Assembly: GCF_913777625.1 (NCBI RefSeq)
Contig: NZ_CAJYTI010000007.1
Location: 26,576-90,575 of the forward strand
Source: an uncultured Sphingomonas sp.
GTDB lineage: Bacteria; Pseudomonadota; Alphaproteobacteria; Sphingomonadales; Sphingomonadaceae
DNA: 64,000 nt
Reading direction: 5' to 3'
Notes under the pieces: generated by a model
Seen by the model: the letters and a program-made list of their open reading frames with translations, nothing else
What the model was told of the DNA's origin: nothing
Databases searched by the model: none
In this document: positions 54,506-63,893 of the stretch, piece after piece
Layout of the letters: each line of letters opens with the position of its first letter
How positions within the stretch are numbered: the first letter of the stretch is position 1
Translations under genes and position numbers: made by a program

Positions 54506-56740
54506 ATGCGCACATGGAAGCAGGGGGTTGCCGCAGCGGCGATCGCAATCGGGGCGGGCATGGCTGACGACGTTGCGCTGGCGCAGGGAGCACCGCAGCT
54601 GACGCTCCAGCGGATCTTCGCCAGCCCGTCGCTGGACGGCGCCGCGCCGCGCGCGGTGCAGCTGTCCCCGGATGGCAAATATCTGACGCTGCTGCGCAAT
54701 CGCGACGATGATCGCGAGCGCTACGATTTGTGGGCACTGGATACCAGTACCGGCCAGTGGCGAATGCTGGTCGATTCGAAGAAGATCGGATCCGGAGCAG
54801 AATTATCGGAAGCCGAGAAGATGCAGCGCGAGCGCGCCCGTATCGGCGGCACCAAGGGCATCGTCGCCTATGACTGGGCGCCCGACGGTCGCTCGATCCT
54901 GGTGCCGCTGGACGGCGAGCTGTTCCGCGCGCGGCTGACCGGCGAGGTCGACAAGCTACCGGCAGCGGCCGGCCCCAAGCTGAACGCCGCGCTCAGCCCG
55001 GCCGGTACCTTCGCCAGCTATGTGCAGGACCAGAACCTGGTCGTCATGGACCTGACCACCGGCAAGGCGAGCCGCGTCACCCCGGACGGCGCCGGCACGG
55101 TGCACTGGGGCGAGGCCGAGTTCGTCGCGCAGGAGGAGATGGCGCGCAGCACCGGCTATTGGTGGGCGCCGAACGACGCCTATGTCGCCGTGGAACGGTT
55201 TGACGAGGCGCCGGTGGGCATCGTCACGCGCGCCGCGATCGGCGCCGAGGGGACCAGCATCGTCCAGCAGCGCTATCCCAAGGCGGGCACGCCGAACGCG
55301 TTGGTCGAGCTGTATGTGCTCGATCCCTCGGGGCGGCAGCGCGTGAAGGTCGATCTAGGGCCGGACCGCGACATCTATCTCGCCCGCGTCGACTGGGCGC
55401 CCGACGGCAAGACCCTGTATGTCCAGCGCGAGAACCGCGAACAGACGCAACTCGACCTGCTCGCGGTCGATCCTGCGACGGGTGCCGCGCGCGTGCTGTT
55501 CAGTGAGAAGGCTGCCCCGAAAAGCTGGATCAACCTCAGCTACGGCCTGAAGCCGCTCGACGACGGCAGCCTGATCTGGTGGTCGGAGCGGGATGGGCAT
55601 GGCCATCTCTATCGCTGGCAGGCGGGCAAATTCACCCAGCTGACCAAGGGGCCGTGGGAAGTCGCGCCCGATGGCATCAGCGTCGATCAGAAGCGCGGGC
55701 GGCTCTACTTCCAGGGCAACAAGGACGACGTGCTGGAACGGCACCTCTATGCGCTCGACTATCGCAAGCCAGCGGCGATCACCCGCCTGACCGAACGCGG
55801 CTGGTGGAACGCCGCCAGCATGGATGCCAGCGGCACGCGCGCGATCGTCAGCCGCTCCAATCCGAACCAGCCGCGCCAGGTCTATCTGGCGGATGCGGAC
55901 GGCAAGCGGATCGCCTGGGTGCAGGAAAATGCGGTTGGCGATCCCAAGCACCCGTACCATGCCTATCTGCCCGCGCACCGCGAACGGACCTTCGGCACGC
56001 TGAAGGGCCCGGACGGCACCGAACTGCACTGGGAGATGATCACGCCGAAGCTGGAGCCCGGGAAGCGCTACCCGGTGTTCTTCCAGCATTATGGCGGGCC
56101 GCATTCGCAGACGGTCAGCCGCGCCTGGGGCGGTGCGCTCCAGCAATATCTGGTGCAGCACGGCTATGTCTGGTTCCAGATCGACAATCGCGGTTCGGCC
56201 AATCGCGGCGTCGCGTTCGAAAGCGCGATCTGGCACGCCATGGGCAGTGTGGAAGTGCAGGACCAACTGGCAGGGGCGGCCTTCCTCAAGACGCTACCCT
56301 TCGTCGATCCGAAGCGCATCGCCACCTATGGCTGGTCCTATGGCGGCTATATGACGCTGAAGATGCTGGAGGCGGCGCCGGGTACCTTCGCTGCCGGCGT
56401 CTCCGGCGCGCCGGTGACCAAGTGGGAGTTGTACGACACCCATTATACCGAACGCTATATGGGGGATCCGCGCAAGGTACCGGAGGCGTATGCGGGCTCG
56501 TCGACGATCGGCGATGCCGCGAAGATCGCCGATCCGCTCCTGATGATCCATGGCATGTCGGACGACAATGTGGTGCTGGAGAACGGCACGGCGATGTATG
56601 CGGCGCTTCAGCAGCAGAGGGTGCCGTTCGAGATGATGCTGTATCCCGGCCAGACCCACCGCGTCGGCGGACCCGGCATCAGCGAGCATCTGTGGAACAC
56701 GATCCTCGGCTTCCTGGATCGCAGCGCGCCCGCCAGATAA
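54506..56740 (+). CDS. Dipeptidyl-peptidase IV-like S9 serine peptidase
   Basis: 744 residues. Signal peptide or anchor at the N-terminus (AAAAIAIGAG, then DDVALAQG). Beta-propeller domain to about 490, then the alpha/beta-hydrolase catalytic domain: Ser611 in GWSYGGY, Asp686/687 in HGMSDDNV and His718 in GQTHRV. The double-Glu substrate clamp AEFVAQEEMARSTGYWW is present, which supports true DPP IV-type removal of X-Pro dipeptides. Probably periplasmic. Confidence 0.93.
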   Translation: MRTWKQGVAAAAIAIGAGMADDVALAQGAPQLTLQRIFASPSLDGAAPRAVQLSPDGKYLTLLRNRDDDRERYDLWALDTSTGQWRMLVDSKKIGSGAELSEAEKMQRERARIGGTKGIVAYDWAPDGRSILVPLDGELFRARLTGEVDKLPAAAGPKLNAALSPAGTFASYVQDQNLVVMDLTTGKASRVTPDGAGTVHWGEAEFVAQEEMARSTGYWWAPNDAYVAVERFDEAPVGIVTRAAIGAEGTSIVQQRYPKAGTPNALVELYVLDPSGRQRVKVDLGPDRDIYLARVDWAPDGKTLYVQRENREQTQLDLLAVDPATGAARVLFSEKAAPKSWINLSYGLKPLDDGSLIWWSERDGHGHLYRWQAGKFTQLTKGPWEVAPDGISVDQKRGRLYFQGNKDDVLERHLYALDYRKPAAITRLTERGWWNAASMDASGTRAIVSRSNPNQPRQVYLADADGKRIAWVQENAVGDPKHPYHAYLPAHRERTFGTLKGPDGTELHWEMITPKLEPGKRYPVFFQHYGGPHSQTVSRAWGGALQQYLVQHGYVWFQIDNRGSANRGVAFESAIWHAMGSVEVQDQLAGAAFLKTLPFVDPKRIATYGWSYGGYMTLKMLEAAPGTFAAGVSGAPVTKWELYDTHYTERYMGDPRKVPEAYAGSSTIGDAAKIADPLLMIHGMSDDNVVLENGTAMYAALQQQRVPFEMMLYPGQTHRVGGPGISEHLWNTILGFLDRSAPAR

Positions 56741-56750
56741 GCGTGCCCGA

Positions 56751-56776
56751 GGCTGCCCGGCGGGTGCCGGGCAGCC
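56751..56776 (+). terminator. GC hairpin after the peptidase gene
   Basis: GGCTGCCCGGC (56751-56761), loop GGGT, GCCGGGCAGCC (56766-56776): 11 perfect pairs. No U-run follows, so it is a stable 3' end rather than a classical terminator. Confidence 0.5.
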
Positions 56777-56907
56777 CGTCCAATCTCCGCATTTCCCCGT
56801 AGATACGTAGAAATGCGGCGCCGTCCAAAACCGATGCCGCACGCATGACGTCTATAATCTCCGAAAGGTGCAGGTAATGCGCCCGTCGGGTTATGGAGCG
56901 AGTGGCA

Positions 56908-58770
56908 ATGCGGTTCCTGATGAACGCGAAAATTCAGCTGAAGATCGTACTGATGCTGGCCCTTCTGGGAATCGCGACATTGGGTGTCGGCTGGTACGGC
57001 GGCCGGGTCGCCAACAGCATCGACGACAGCTATGCGATCCTCGTAAATCGCGACATGCCGGACACGTCCAAGCTGATCCGGGTCAATCGCAACGTCACCA
57101 CGATGATGTATGCTGCGTACCGCACACTAGTCTATGATGGCACGTCCGCGCAGGCCAAGCGCGCTGCCGTCGATGCCGCGGAGGCGTACAAGCAGGGGCT
57201 GTCGTACCTCGACGAGGTGGCCAGCCACGACAAGTCGATCGCAGCCGATATCGCCGGTTTTCGTTCGGACGTCGAAGTGATCCAGCAACTTGTGGGGCCT
57301 GCCGTCGAAGCGGGGCTCAGGAACGATAATGATCGTGCCAAACAGCTGCTGTCCCAGGCCGATGACCTCGGCCTGGCGTTCACCAAGAAGATGAAGGCGT
57401 ATAACGACAAGCGTTTCGCCGCCGCCACCGACCAGTCCAGCGCGATGACCGCAGCGGCCACGACCGCCGGTTACACGCTGATGCTGGTGTCGCTGATCGC
57501 CGCCGCGGCGTCGATCGCGATCTCGATCTTCGTTACCCGCTCGCAGATCGCGGGCCCGCTCGGCAAGCTGCAGGACGCGATGCGGTCGCTCGCCGGCGGC
57601 GAGCACCAGGTGGACGTGCCCGGCACCGACCGCGGCGACGAGGTCGGCGCCATGGCCAAGTCCGTGCTCGTCTTCAAGGAAGCCGCGATGCGCGAGGCCG
57701 AACTGGCCGAGGCCAAGAAGCGCGCCGAGGCCGCCCAGGCGCTCGTCGTCGATACGCTCGAGGATCGCCTCGCCAAGCTCGCCGGCGGTGACCTTACGGC
57801 CACGATCGAGGCACGCTTCGATCCCGAATATGAAGGGCTGAAGCAGAACTTCAACGCCGCCGTCGCTTCCCTGCGCGAACTGATCGCCGCCGTGATCGAA
57901 AGCGCCGAGACCATTTTGACCGGCTCGGCGGAGATCGCCCAGGCAAGCGAGGACCTTGCCCGCCGCACCGAGGGCGCGGCTGCCAGCCTGGAGGAAACCT
58001 CCGCGGCGGTCAGCCAGATGGATCAGCGTATCAAGGCCACTGCCGCCGCCTCGACCAAGACGGTCGAGCGGGCCACCGGGGCGATCGGCGTGGTCGACTC
58101 CGGCCGCAGCGTCGCCGATGAGGCCATGCAGGCGATGACCCGCGTTTCGGAGAGTGCGAAGGGCATCGACAACGTCATCGAGGGCCTCGACAAGATCGCC
58201 TTCCAGACCCGCGTTCTCGCGATGAACGCCGCGGTGGAAGCGGGCCGCGCCGGCGAGGCGGGCCGCGGCTTCGCGGTGGTCGCGGATCTCGTCTCGGCGC
58301 TGGCGATGCGCGCCGAGGAAGAGGCCGGTCGGGCCCGCGACCAGCTGACCGCGACCCAGACGGACATCAACGCCGCCGTCGACATGGTACGCCGCGTCGA
58401 TAGCGCCCTGGGTGCGATCGTCGGCGATGTGAACGAAGTCCATTCGCTGCTGGAAGAAATGGCGCGGGACAACCAGGTGCAGGCGACTGCGGTCACCCAG
58501 GTTGCGACAGCGGTGAACAGCATCGATCAGACCACCCAGCAAAATGCGGCGATGGTGGAGGAAACCTCGGCTGCGGCGCGCAACCTGAGCTCCGAAGTCA
58601 CCTCGCTCAGCGAGCAGGCCGCGCGCTTCAACGCCGGCAATCGCGGTGGCCGCAAGCCGGCGCGCTCGCGGGTGCACGCCCTGCCGGTGGCATCCACCCC
58701 GGCGCACTCGGCATCGGTATCGACCGTGCGCCAGACCGGCGCCGATGTCGAAGAATGGGCGAGCTTCTGA
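56908..58770 (+). CDS. Methyl-accepting chemotaxis protein
   Basis: 620 residues from ATG 56908, which has GGAG upstream; ATG 56893 has none. TM1 at about 11-31, a sensor part of about 155 residues (helical, 4HB-like), TM2 at about 188-210, HAMP at about 211-265, a second HAMP-like segment (LEDRLAKLAGGDLTATIEARFD), and a signalling domain with the hairpin tip KIAFQTRVLAMNAAVEAGRA followed by GEAGRGFAVVADLVSALA. Ends in EEWASF. No che genes lie in the window; with the flagellin at 9.4 kb, motility genes seem scattered. Ligand unknown. Confidence 0.93.
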   Translation: MRFLMNAKIQLKIVLMLALLGIATLGVGWYGGRVANSIDDSYAILVNRDMPDTSKLIRVNRNVTTMMYAAYRTLVYDGTSAQAKRAAVDAAEAYKQGLSYLDEVASHDKSIAADIAGFRSDVEVIQQLVGPAVEAGLRNDNDRAKQLLSQADDLGLAFTKKMKAYNDKRFAAATDQSSAMTAAATTAGYTLMLVSLIAAAASIAISIFVTRSQIAGPLGKLQDAMRSLAGGEHQVDVPGTDRGDEVGAMAKSVLVFKEAAMREAELAEAKKRAEAAQALVVDTLEDRLAKLAGGDLTATIEARFDPEYEGLKQNFNAAVASLRELIAAVIESAETILTGSAEIAQASEDLARRTEGAAASLEETSAAVSQMDQRIKATAAASTKTVERATGAIGVVDSGRSVADEAMQAMTRVSESAKGIDNVIEGLDKIAFQTRVLAMNAAVEAGRAGEAGRGFAVVADLVSALAMRAEEEAGRARDQLTATQTDINAAVDMVRRVDSALGAIVGDVNEVHSLLEEMARDNQVQATAVTQVATAVNSIDQTTQQNAAMVEETSAAARNLSSEVTSLSEQAARFNAGNRGGRKPARSRVHALPVASTPAHSASVSTVRQTGADVEEWASF

Positions 58771-58845
58771 GGATAAATTCTTCGGACTCGACTCTCCTAC
58801 TGCGCAGGCATAGGCTCGCCTCCGTCCAGGTGACGGGGGCGAGCC

Positions 58846-60195
58846 ATGGCAGTTGAAGGGGTGGCGCAACTTGCGCCGGTACGCGGATCGGCACGGATCG
58901 ATGTCCTCGACATCTTAAGAGGACTCGCCATCCTCGGCATTTTCTTCATGAATATCCCCTTCGAAGGCCAGACGGCCATGGCGATGTTCAACAAGCCGCA
59001 GATCATCGGCTGGACCCCGCTCGACCAATGGAGCTGGAGCGTCGTGCAGGTCGTGCTGGAAGGCACGCAGCGCGGGGTGCTCGAAATCCTGTTTGGCTGC
59101 GGCCTGATGGTGCTGGCGGCCAAGGCGATGCGACCGGACGGGCCGGTCGCCGTCGCCGACCTATACTGGCGGCGCAACCTCTGGCTGCTCGGGTTCGGGC
59201 TGCTCGACATCTTCGTCTTCCTGTGGACCGGGGACATCCTGCACATCTATGCGCTCGCCGCGCTGTTCCTGTTCCCGTTCCGGCTGCTGGGGCCCCGGCT
59301 GCTGCTGGCGTTCGGGTCGCTGTTCGCGCTGTTCATGGTCGTCACCGCGGTGCCGATCTACATGGAGCGTGCCGAGTTGCTCGCCGCGGTGCCTGCGATC
59401 GAGAAGAAGGTCGCAGCGCACCAGCCGCTGACCAAGGCCGAGCAGGCCCAACAGAAGGATTGGCGAGCATTGCTCGAGCGCCGCGCTACGGGGGGCGAGC
59501 AGGGCAAGAAGATCCAGGCGATGGAGAAGGCGGGGCACAGCGGCAGCTGGCTCGCTTATGCCGGCATGTATATCGGCTTCTACACCGAGTTCATGCTGCC
59601 GCAGCTCGCCATCGGCATCGCCGAGGCGTTCTGCATGATGCTGGTCGGCATCGCGCTGTGGAAATGGCGGGTGGTGCAGGGCGGTCGCAGCACGCGCTTC
59701 TACGCGCTGCTGATGCTTGGCTGCTACCTGCCGGGGATGATCGCGCGCGGCATCGGGGCGCACGAGATGCTGTCGCCGGTGCCGATCCTGCACAGCTTCT
59801 GGTTCACCCAGGAACCGGCGCGGATGCTGGTATCGATCGGCCATGTCGCGCTGATCAATCTTGCGGTGCGCAGCAGCGTCGGCGCGGCGATCCTGGCGCC
59901 GTTCAAGGCGGCGGGACGGACGGCCTTCTCGCTCTATTTCCTCCAGCAGTTCGTCGCCATCTACATCCTGTTCGCGCCCTGGGGGCCGGGGCTGTGGGGC
60001 AAGCTCAGCTGGAGCGGGCTGTACGGTGTCGTGCTGGCCGTGCTTGCGTTCCAGGTGTTGCTCGCCAATCTGTGGCTGCGTGCTTTTTCGATGGGACCGA
60101 TGGAATGGGCCTGGCGGTCGCTCGCCTATGTGCGCTGGCAGCCCTTCCGGCGCCCTCGACCGGCGACACCCGAGGGGGTGCTTGCTGCGGCATGA
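58846..60195 (+). CDS. DUF418-family multi-pass membrane protein
   Basis: 449 residues, about 10 hydrophobic helices. Opening RIDVLDILRGLAILGIFFMNI and the C-terminal DUF418 core with GRTAFSLYFLQQFVAIYILFA, GLWGKLSW and AFSMGPMEWAWRSLAY. These marks define the family, sometimes associated with acyltransfer; no substrate is known. Confidence 0.88.
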   Translation: MAVEGVAQLAPVRGSARIDVLDILRGLAILGIFFMNIPFEGQTAMAMFNKPQIIGWTPLDQWSWSVVQVVLEGTQRGVLEILFGCGLMVLAAKAMRPDGPVAVADLYWRRNLWLLGFGLLDIFVFLWTGDILHIYALAALFLFPFRLLGPRLLLAFGSLFALFMVVTAVPIYMERAELLAAVPAIEKKVAAHQPLTKAEQAQQKDWRALLERRATGGEQGKKIQAMEKAGHSGSWLAYAGMYIGFYTEFMLPQLAIGIAEAFCMMLVGIALWKWRVVQGGRSTRFYALLMLGCYLPGMIARGIGAHEMLSPVPILHSFWFTQEPARMLVSIGHVALINLAVRSSVGAAILAPFKAAGRTAFSLYFLQQFVAIYILFAPWGPGLWGKLSWSGLYGVVLAVLAFQVLLANLWLRAFSMGPMEWAWRSLAYVRWQPFRRPRPATPEGVLAAA

Positions 60196-60287
60196 AGTTG
60201 CGCAAAAAGGGGCTCGCCACGCAGCTTTGTTTCTGCTAGCGGGTCCCGCGATGCTTCGAAAACGCGCCACATCCACGCGAATTACAG

Positions 60288-60308
60288 CGCGCCCGTAGTC
60301 CGGGCGCG
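60288..60308. repeat. GC hairpin between DUF418 gene and asd
   Basis: CGCGCCCG (60288-60295), loop TAGTC, CGGGCGCG (60301-60308). Lies in the 225-bp spacer upstream of asd. May end the DUF418 transcript; no U-run on either strand. Confidence 0.4.
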
Positions 60309-60420
60309 ATAGCTGCGCTTTATGCAGCGAAGCAGCGGAATGCTGGTGCATTCCACCTTCCATCCCCACTAAAGAGCCTTCGCGCCGCCTGATGCTGGCG
60401 TGGGCAAGAAAGAGGTACAA

Positions 60421-61449
60421 ATGGGCTACCGTGTCGTCGTCGCAGGCGCCACCGGCAATGTCGGTCGCGAAATGCTCAACATCCTGGCCGAGCGGGAATT
60501 CCCGATCGACGATCTCGCCGTGCTGGCGTCGTCGCGCTCGACCGGCGACATGGTGGACTTCGGCGAGACCGGCAAACAGTACAAGGTCCAGAATATCGAG
60601 CATTTCGATCCCACCGGCTGGGATATCGCGCTGTTCGCGATCGGCTCCGAAGGCAGCGCGATCTACGCGCCCAAGTTTGCCGCCGCCGGCTGCACCGTGA
60701 TCGACAATGCCTCGCTCTACCGCATGGACCCGGACGTGCCGCTGATCGTGCCGGAAGTGAACCCCGAGGCGATCGACGGCTACAAGGCGCGCAACATCAT
60801 CGCCAACCCGAACTGCTCGACCGCGCAGATGGTGGTGGCGCTCAAGCCGCTGCACGATGCCGCCAAGATCAAGCGCGTGGTGGTCGCGACCTACCAGTCG
60901 GTTTCCGGCGCGGGCAAGGCGGGCATGGACGAGCTGTTCAACCAGAGCCGTGCGATCTTCGTCGGCGACCAGGTGGAGGCAGCCAAGTTCACCAAGCAGA
61001 TCGCCTTCAACGTGATCCCGCATATCGACAGCTTCCTCGACGACGGTTCGACCAAGGAAGAGTGGAAGATGGTCGCCGAGACCAAGAAGATTCTCGACCC
61101 CAAGGTCAAGGTGACGGCGACCTGCGTGCGCGTGCCGGTTTTCGTCGGCCACTCGGAAGCGCTGAACATCGAGTTCGAGAACGAAATCTCGGCCGAGGAA
61201 GCCCAGGACATCCTGCGCGAGGCGCCCGGCGTCATGCTGATCGACAAGCGTGAGGACGGCGGATACGTCACGCCCGTCGAGTGCGTCGGCGACTATGCGA
61301 CCTTCATCAGCCGCGTGCGTGAGGACTCGACGGTCGATAACGGCCTGTCGCTGTGGTGCGTGTCGGACAATCTGCGGAAAGGTGCCGCGCTGAACGCCGT
61401 GCAGATCGCCGAACTGCTCGGCCGCCGTCACCTGAAGAAGGGCGACTGA
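60421..61449 (+). CDS. asd: Aspartate-semialdehyde dehydrogenase
   Basis: 342 residues. NADPH-dependent reduction of aspartyl phosphate on the route to lysine, methionine, threonine and diaminopimelate. NADP loop GATGNVGREML (9-19), catalytic Cys132 in NPNCSTAQM, GAGKAGMDELF, and C-terminal GHSEALNIEFE. ATG 60421 with AAGAGG upstream. Followed directly by repeat copy B. Confidence 0.95.
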   Translation: MGYRVVVAGATGNVGREMLNILAEREFPIDDLAVLASSRSTGDMVDFGETGKQYKVQNIEHFDPTGWDIALFAIGSEGSAIYAPKFAAAGCTVIDNASLYRMDPDVPLIVPEVNPEAIDGYKARNIIANPNCSTAQMVVALKPLHDAAKIKRVVVATYQSVSGAGKAGMDELFNQSRAIFVGDQVEAAKFTKQIAFNVIPHIDSFLDDGSTKEEWKMVAETKKILDPKVKVTATCVRVPVFVGHSEALNIEFENEISAEEAQDILREAPGVMLIDKREDGGYVTPVECVGDYATFISRVREDSTVDNGLSLWCVSDNLRKGAALNAVQIAELLGRRHLKKGD

Positions 61450-61455
61450 GCCTAA

Positions 61456-61590
61456 ACTCCTCCCCGGTAACGGGGAGGGGGACCATGCGAAGCATGGTGG
61501 AGGGGGCTCTCCGCCGGGCGAGTCCTGTGTCGCAGCCCCCCTCCGTCAGCGCATACGCGCTGCCACCTCCCCGTGCCGGGGAGGATATTC
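61456..61590. repeat. Palindrome-bounded intergenic repeat, copy B
   Basis: About 135 bp. Left hairpin CTCCCCGGTAACGGGGAG, inner hairpin ACCATGCGAAGCATGGT, right hairpin CCTCCCCGTGCCGGGGAGG. The right hairpin is identical to that of copy A. Fills the gap between the convergent asd and YitT genes and ends at the YitT stop codon. Confidence 0.82.
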
Positions 61591-62235
61591 TTACCGCCCC
61601 ATATACAATCCCGGCCGGTGCCAGGCGAACAGGATCAGGCTGATCGCCGCCGCGCTGATCGCGGACCACATCATTTGCGGGCCCGAGACGACCGGGATCG
61701 CCATCGCCAGGATGACGACGTCGAGTGCGACCTGGGTCATGCCCATATTCCACCCGCGCTTGCGATAGAGCCAGATGGTGATGACCCCGGTGCCGCCGAC
61801 CCCGGCCTGGTGCCGGGCGAGTGCCAAGATGCCCATGCCGATCACCGTGCCGCCGACCAGCGCGGCAAAGGCCGGATGCACGCCGTCGACATGCACCGAC
61901 ACCCGCGTGATCGCCGAGGCGACGCCGATACCGATATTGACCAGCACGGTCTTCACCGCGAACCGCGCGCCCATCACCTTGTGCGCGAACAGGAAGAAGG
62001 GGATGTTGACCAGCGTGAACAGCACGCCTGCGGGCAATGGCAGCAGATAGGACAGCAACAGCGCCACGCCCGCGATTCCGCCCGTCACCAGTCCCGCCGC
62101 CTTCAGGAACATCAGCCCGACGATCAGCAGGGTGACGCCGATGAAGATCGCATAGGCGTCTTCCAGCAGGCTATGCGGACGCCCGATCGGGCTGGGCGGC
62201 AGGGTTTCGGCAGGGGAAGCGGTTGCTGCGGTCAT
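61591..62235 (-). CDS. YitT-family membrane protein
   Basis: 214 residues, about five to six transmembrane helices. Seen: GLVTGGIAGVALLLSY, FTLVNIPFFLFAHKVMG, GGTVIGMGILALARHQAGVGGTGV and WLYRKRGWNMG, typical YitT_membrane features. Lacks the C-terminal soluble DUF2179 domain of long YitT proteins. Transported substrate, if any, is unknown. Confidence 0.87.
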   Translation of the reverse strand: MTAATASPAETLPPSPIGRPHSLLEDAYAIFIGVTLLIVGLMFLKAAGLVTGGIAGVALLLSYLLPLPAGVLFTLVNIPFFLFAHKVMGARFAVKTVLVNIGIGVASAITRVSVHVDGVHPAFAALVGGTVIGMGILALARHQAGVGGTGVITIWLYRKRGWNMGMTQVALDVVILAMAIPVVSGPQMMWSAISAAAISLILFAWHRPGLYMGR

Positions 62236-62341
62236 CGAGGGTCCGGGTCAAGGGTCCGGCATCCGCTCCTGATGGCCCTGCTTCTTGGTGGCAGAGGGGA
62301 AGCCCTTACCGCAATCGAACCGAAACGCCAATTCCTGGGCT

Positions 62342-62875
62342 TTATCGCAGCATCAGCCAGCCCAGGCCGATCATCACGGTCAGCGCATAGAGCCCGCCCT
62401 TGGCGCGCAGCAGATAGTTGGCGCCCAGCACTCCCGTCGCGGCCAGGGCACAGGCCGCCACCCGGTCGGCGGCGACCCACTCCAGCGTGACGAGCGCGCC
62501 GATCATATTCGCGGCGGCGTTTAGCGCGATCCACAGATAGGAGGGGAATACGCCGATCGAGCCGATCAGCGGCATCTTGATCGTCGCGAAACCGCGCATC
62601 GTGCCGGGAAACAGATCGGCCGCTAGGTGAAAGCCGACGCCAAAACCCAGCCCCGCCGCCACCGGCCAGGTCCGCAGGTCGAGCGTCGCGATGTAGAAGG
62701 GCAGGACGCTGTGAACCAGCGCGCTGCGATGCTGGAGCTGGAGCGGCGTGTCGAGATCGGGCAGTCGTGTTCCCGCCGCCGTGGCCGCTGCAACGGTCGC
62801 GATCAGCATCCACGGTCCGCCCCCTCCGGCAAAGGCCAGGATCACTGCCAGAAGGAGAAACAGGGCGGCTGCCAT
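62342..62875 (-). CDS. DUF457-like integral membrane protein (YdjM-type)
   Basis: 177 residues, about five helices. Metal-site-like pattern of YdjM/DUF457 proteins: RLPDLDTP (about 37-44), HRSALVHSVLPF (about 49-60) and FHLAADLFPG (about 82-91). Often called membrane-bound metal-dependent hydrolase, but no activity has been shown for most members. 106 bp upstream of YitT on the same strand. Start ATG 62875 has no clear ribosome site. Confidence 0.7.
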   Translation of the reverse strand: MAAALFLLLAVILAFAGGGGPWMLIATVAAATAAGTRLPDLDTPLQLQHRSALVHSVLPFYIATLDLRTWPVAAGLGFGVGFHLAADLFPGTMRGFATIKMPLIGSIGVFPSYLWIALNAAANMIGALVTLEWVAADRVAACALAATGVLGANYLLRAKGGLYALTVMIGLGWLMLR

Positions 62876-63070
62876 GTACGGCGGCTACCGGCTTGTACTC
62901 CTTTGTCCATAATCGGGACTCAGGGTTCCGCAGAAAAAAGCACGGATTCCCGCCATTTTGCGGCAATGTGATGACAAAAGGACTCAGCCGTCGAGCGGCG
63001 GAACCTTCGGCAGGGCAAGTACAATTTTTTGAGGGTGGCGGCGTGGGTCATCCATTGCATAGTTCGCCCT

Positions 63071-63838
63071 ATGACGATGCAGGGCAAAGCGGGCGTTGCG
63101 GCGCTGACCGAGCGGGAGAAGCAGACGCTGCGCCTGATCGTGCGAGGGCATGACGCCAAGTCGATCGCGCGCGAATTGAACCTGTCGGTCCACACCATCA
63201 ACGAACGGCTGCGCGATGCGCGGCGCAAGCTGGCGGTGTCGAGCAGTCGGGAGGCGGCGCGGATGCTGCTGGAGGTCGAGGATCGGCCACCGCCCCCCAA
63301 TTCTATCGGGGACACGCCAATCGGGGAGGACCGGTCGGGCCCGATCACGCAGGAAGACACGGCGCCGGACATCGGCGCGGGGCGCGGTATCCGCCGCCCT
63401 CGGATCATTATCGGAGCGATACTCATGACCCTTGTCCTCAGCCTGCTGGCCCTTGGCGGCCTGACCCATATGACCTCCACACCGCCGCAAGCGGCTCCGA
63501 CGGTGGCCGCCGATCTGGCGGCGGTGGAGGTCGCACAGCGTTTCCTGCAACTGATCGACCAGGGCCGCTGGGCCGACAGCTATCACCTGACCACGACCAG
63601 CTTTCGGCAGCTCAACACCGAACAGGTCTGGGCCGCCGCGTCGGAAAAGGTGCGGACGCACCTGGGCAAGACGGTGTCGCGGACGCTGCTCAGCCAGGAG
63701 AATATTCCCGCACCGCCCGCCGGGTATCGCATGGTGCGGTTCACCACCCGCTTCGGCACCTCGGCGGCGATCATCGAGACTGTGACGCTGGAGCGGGAGA
63801 AGGGTGAATGGCGGATTGCGGGTATCTATGTGGGTTAG
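63071..63838 (+). CDS. LuxR-type HTH membrane protein with C-terminal DUF4019 domain
   Basis: 255 residues from ATG 63071. N-terminal LuxR/GerE HTH (about 12-65: LTEREKQTLRLIVRGHDAKS and NLSVHTINERLRDARRKL), one transmembrane helix near 118-140 (IIGAILMTLVLSLLALGGL), and a periplasmic DUF4019 domain (about 155-255, AQRFLQLIDQGRWADSYHLT). It reads as a one-component membrane sensor, DNA-binding inside and sensing outside. Start uncertain: in-frame TTG 63029 and GTG 63035 are alternatives. Confidence 0.82.
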   Translation: MTMQGKAGVAALTEREKQTLRLIVRGHDAKSIARELNLSVHTINERLRDARRKLAVSSSREAARMLLEVEDRPPPPNSIGDTPIGEDRSGPITQEDTAPDIGAGRGIRRPRIIIGAILMTLVLSLLALGGLTHMTSTPPQAAPTVAADLAAVEVAQRFLQLIDQGRWADSYHLTTTSFRQLNTEQVWAAASEKVRTHLGKTVSRTLLSQENIPAPPAGYRMVRFTTRFGTSAAIIETVTLEREKGEWRIAGIYVG

Positions 63839-63866
63839 AGAAACCGCGAGGGTACTGGATGACCTT

Positions 63867-63893
63867 CATTCCTCCCCGGCAAGGGGAGGAATG
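63867..63893. repeat. Short hairpin related to the palindromic repeats (copy D)
   Basis: CATTCCTCCCC (63867-63877), loop GGCAA, GGGGAGGAATG (63883-63893). It matches a single end hairpin of copies A and B and lies 28 bp after the DUF4019 gene. The remaining ~105 bases to the window edge show no supported gene; a TTG at 63990 after CGGAG may be the start of one. Confidence 0.65.

Noticed and set aside
54256..54567. Plus-strand open frame of about 100 codons ahead of the peptidase
   Set aside because: TTG start without a ribosome site; it runs into the peptidase gene in another frame and shows no conserved pattern.
57127..58869. Minus-strand open frame opposite the chemoreceptor
   Set aside because: No recognisable domain; the plus strand carries an intact methyl-accepting signalling hairpin.
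59161..61431. Minus-strand open frame spanning DUF418 and asd
   Set aside because: Composition is that of an antisense shadow (Arg, His, Asp, Gln-rich), and both plus-strand genes show clear family motifs.
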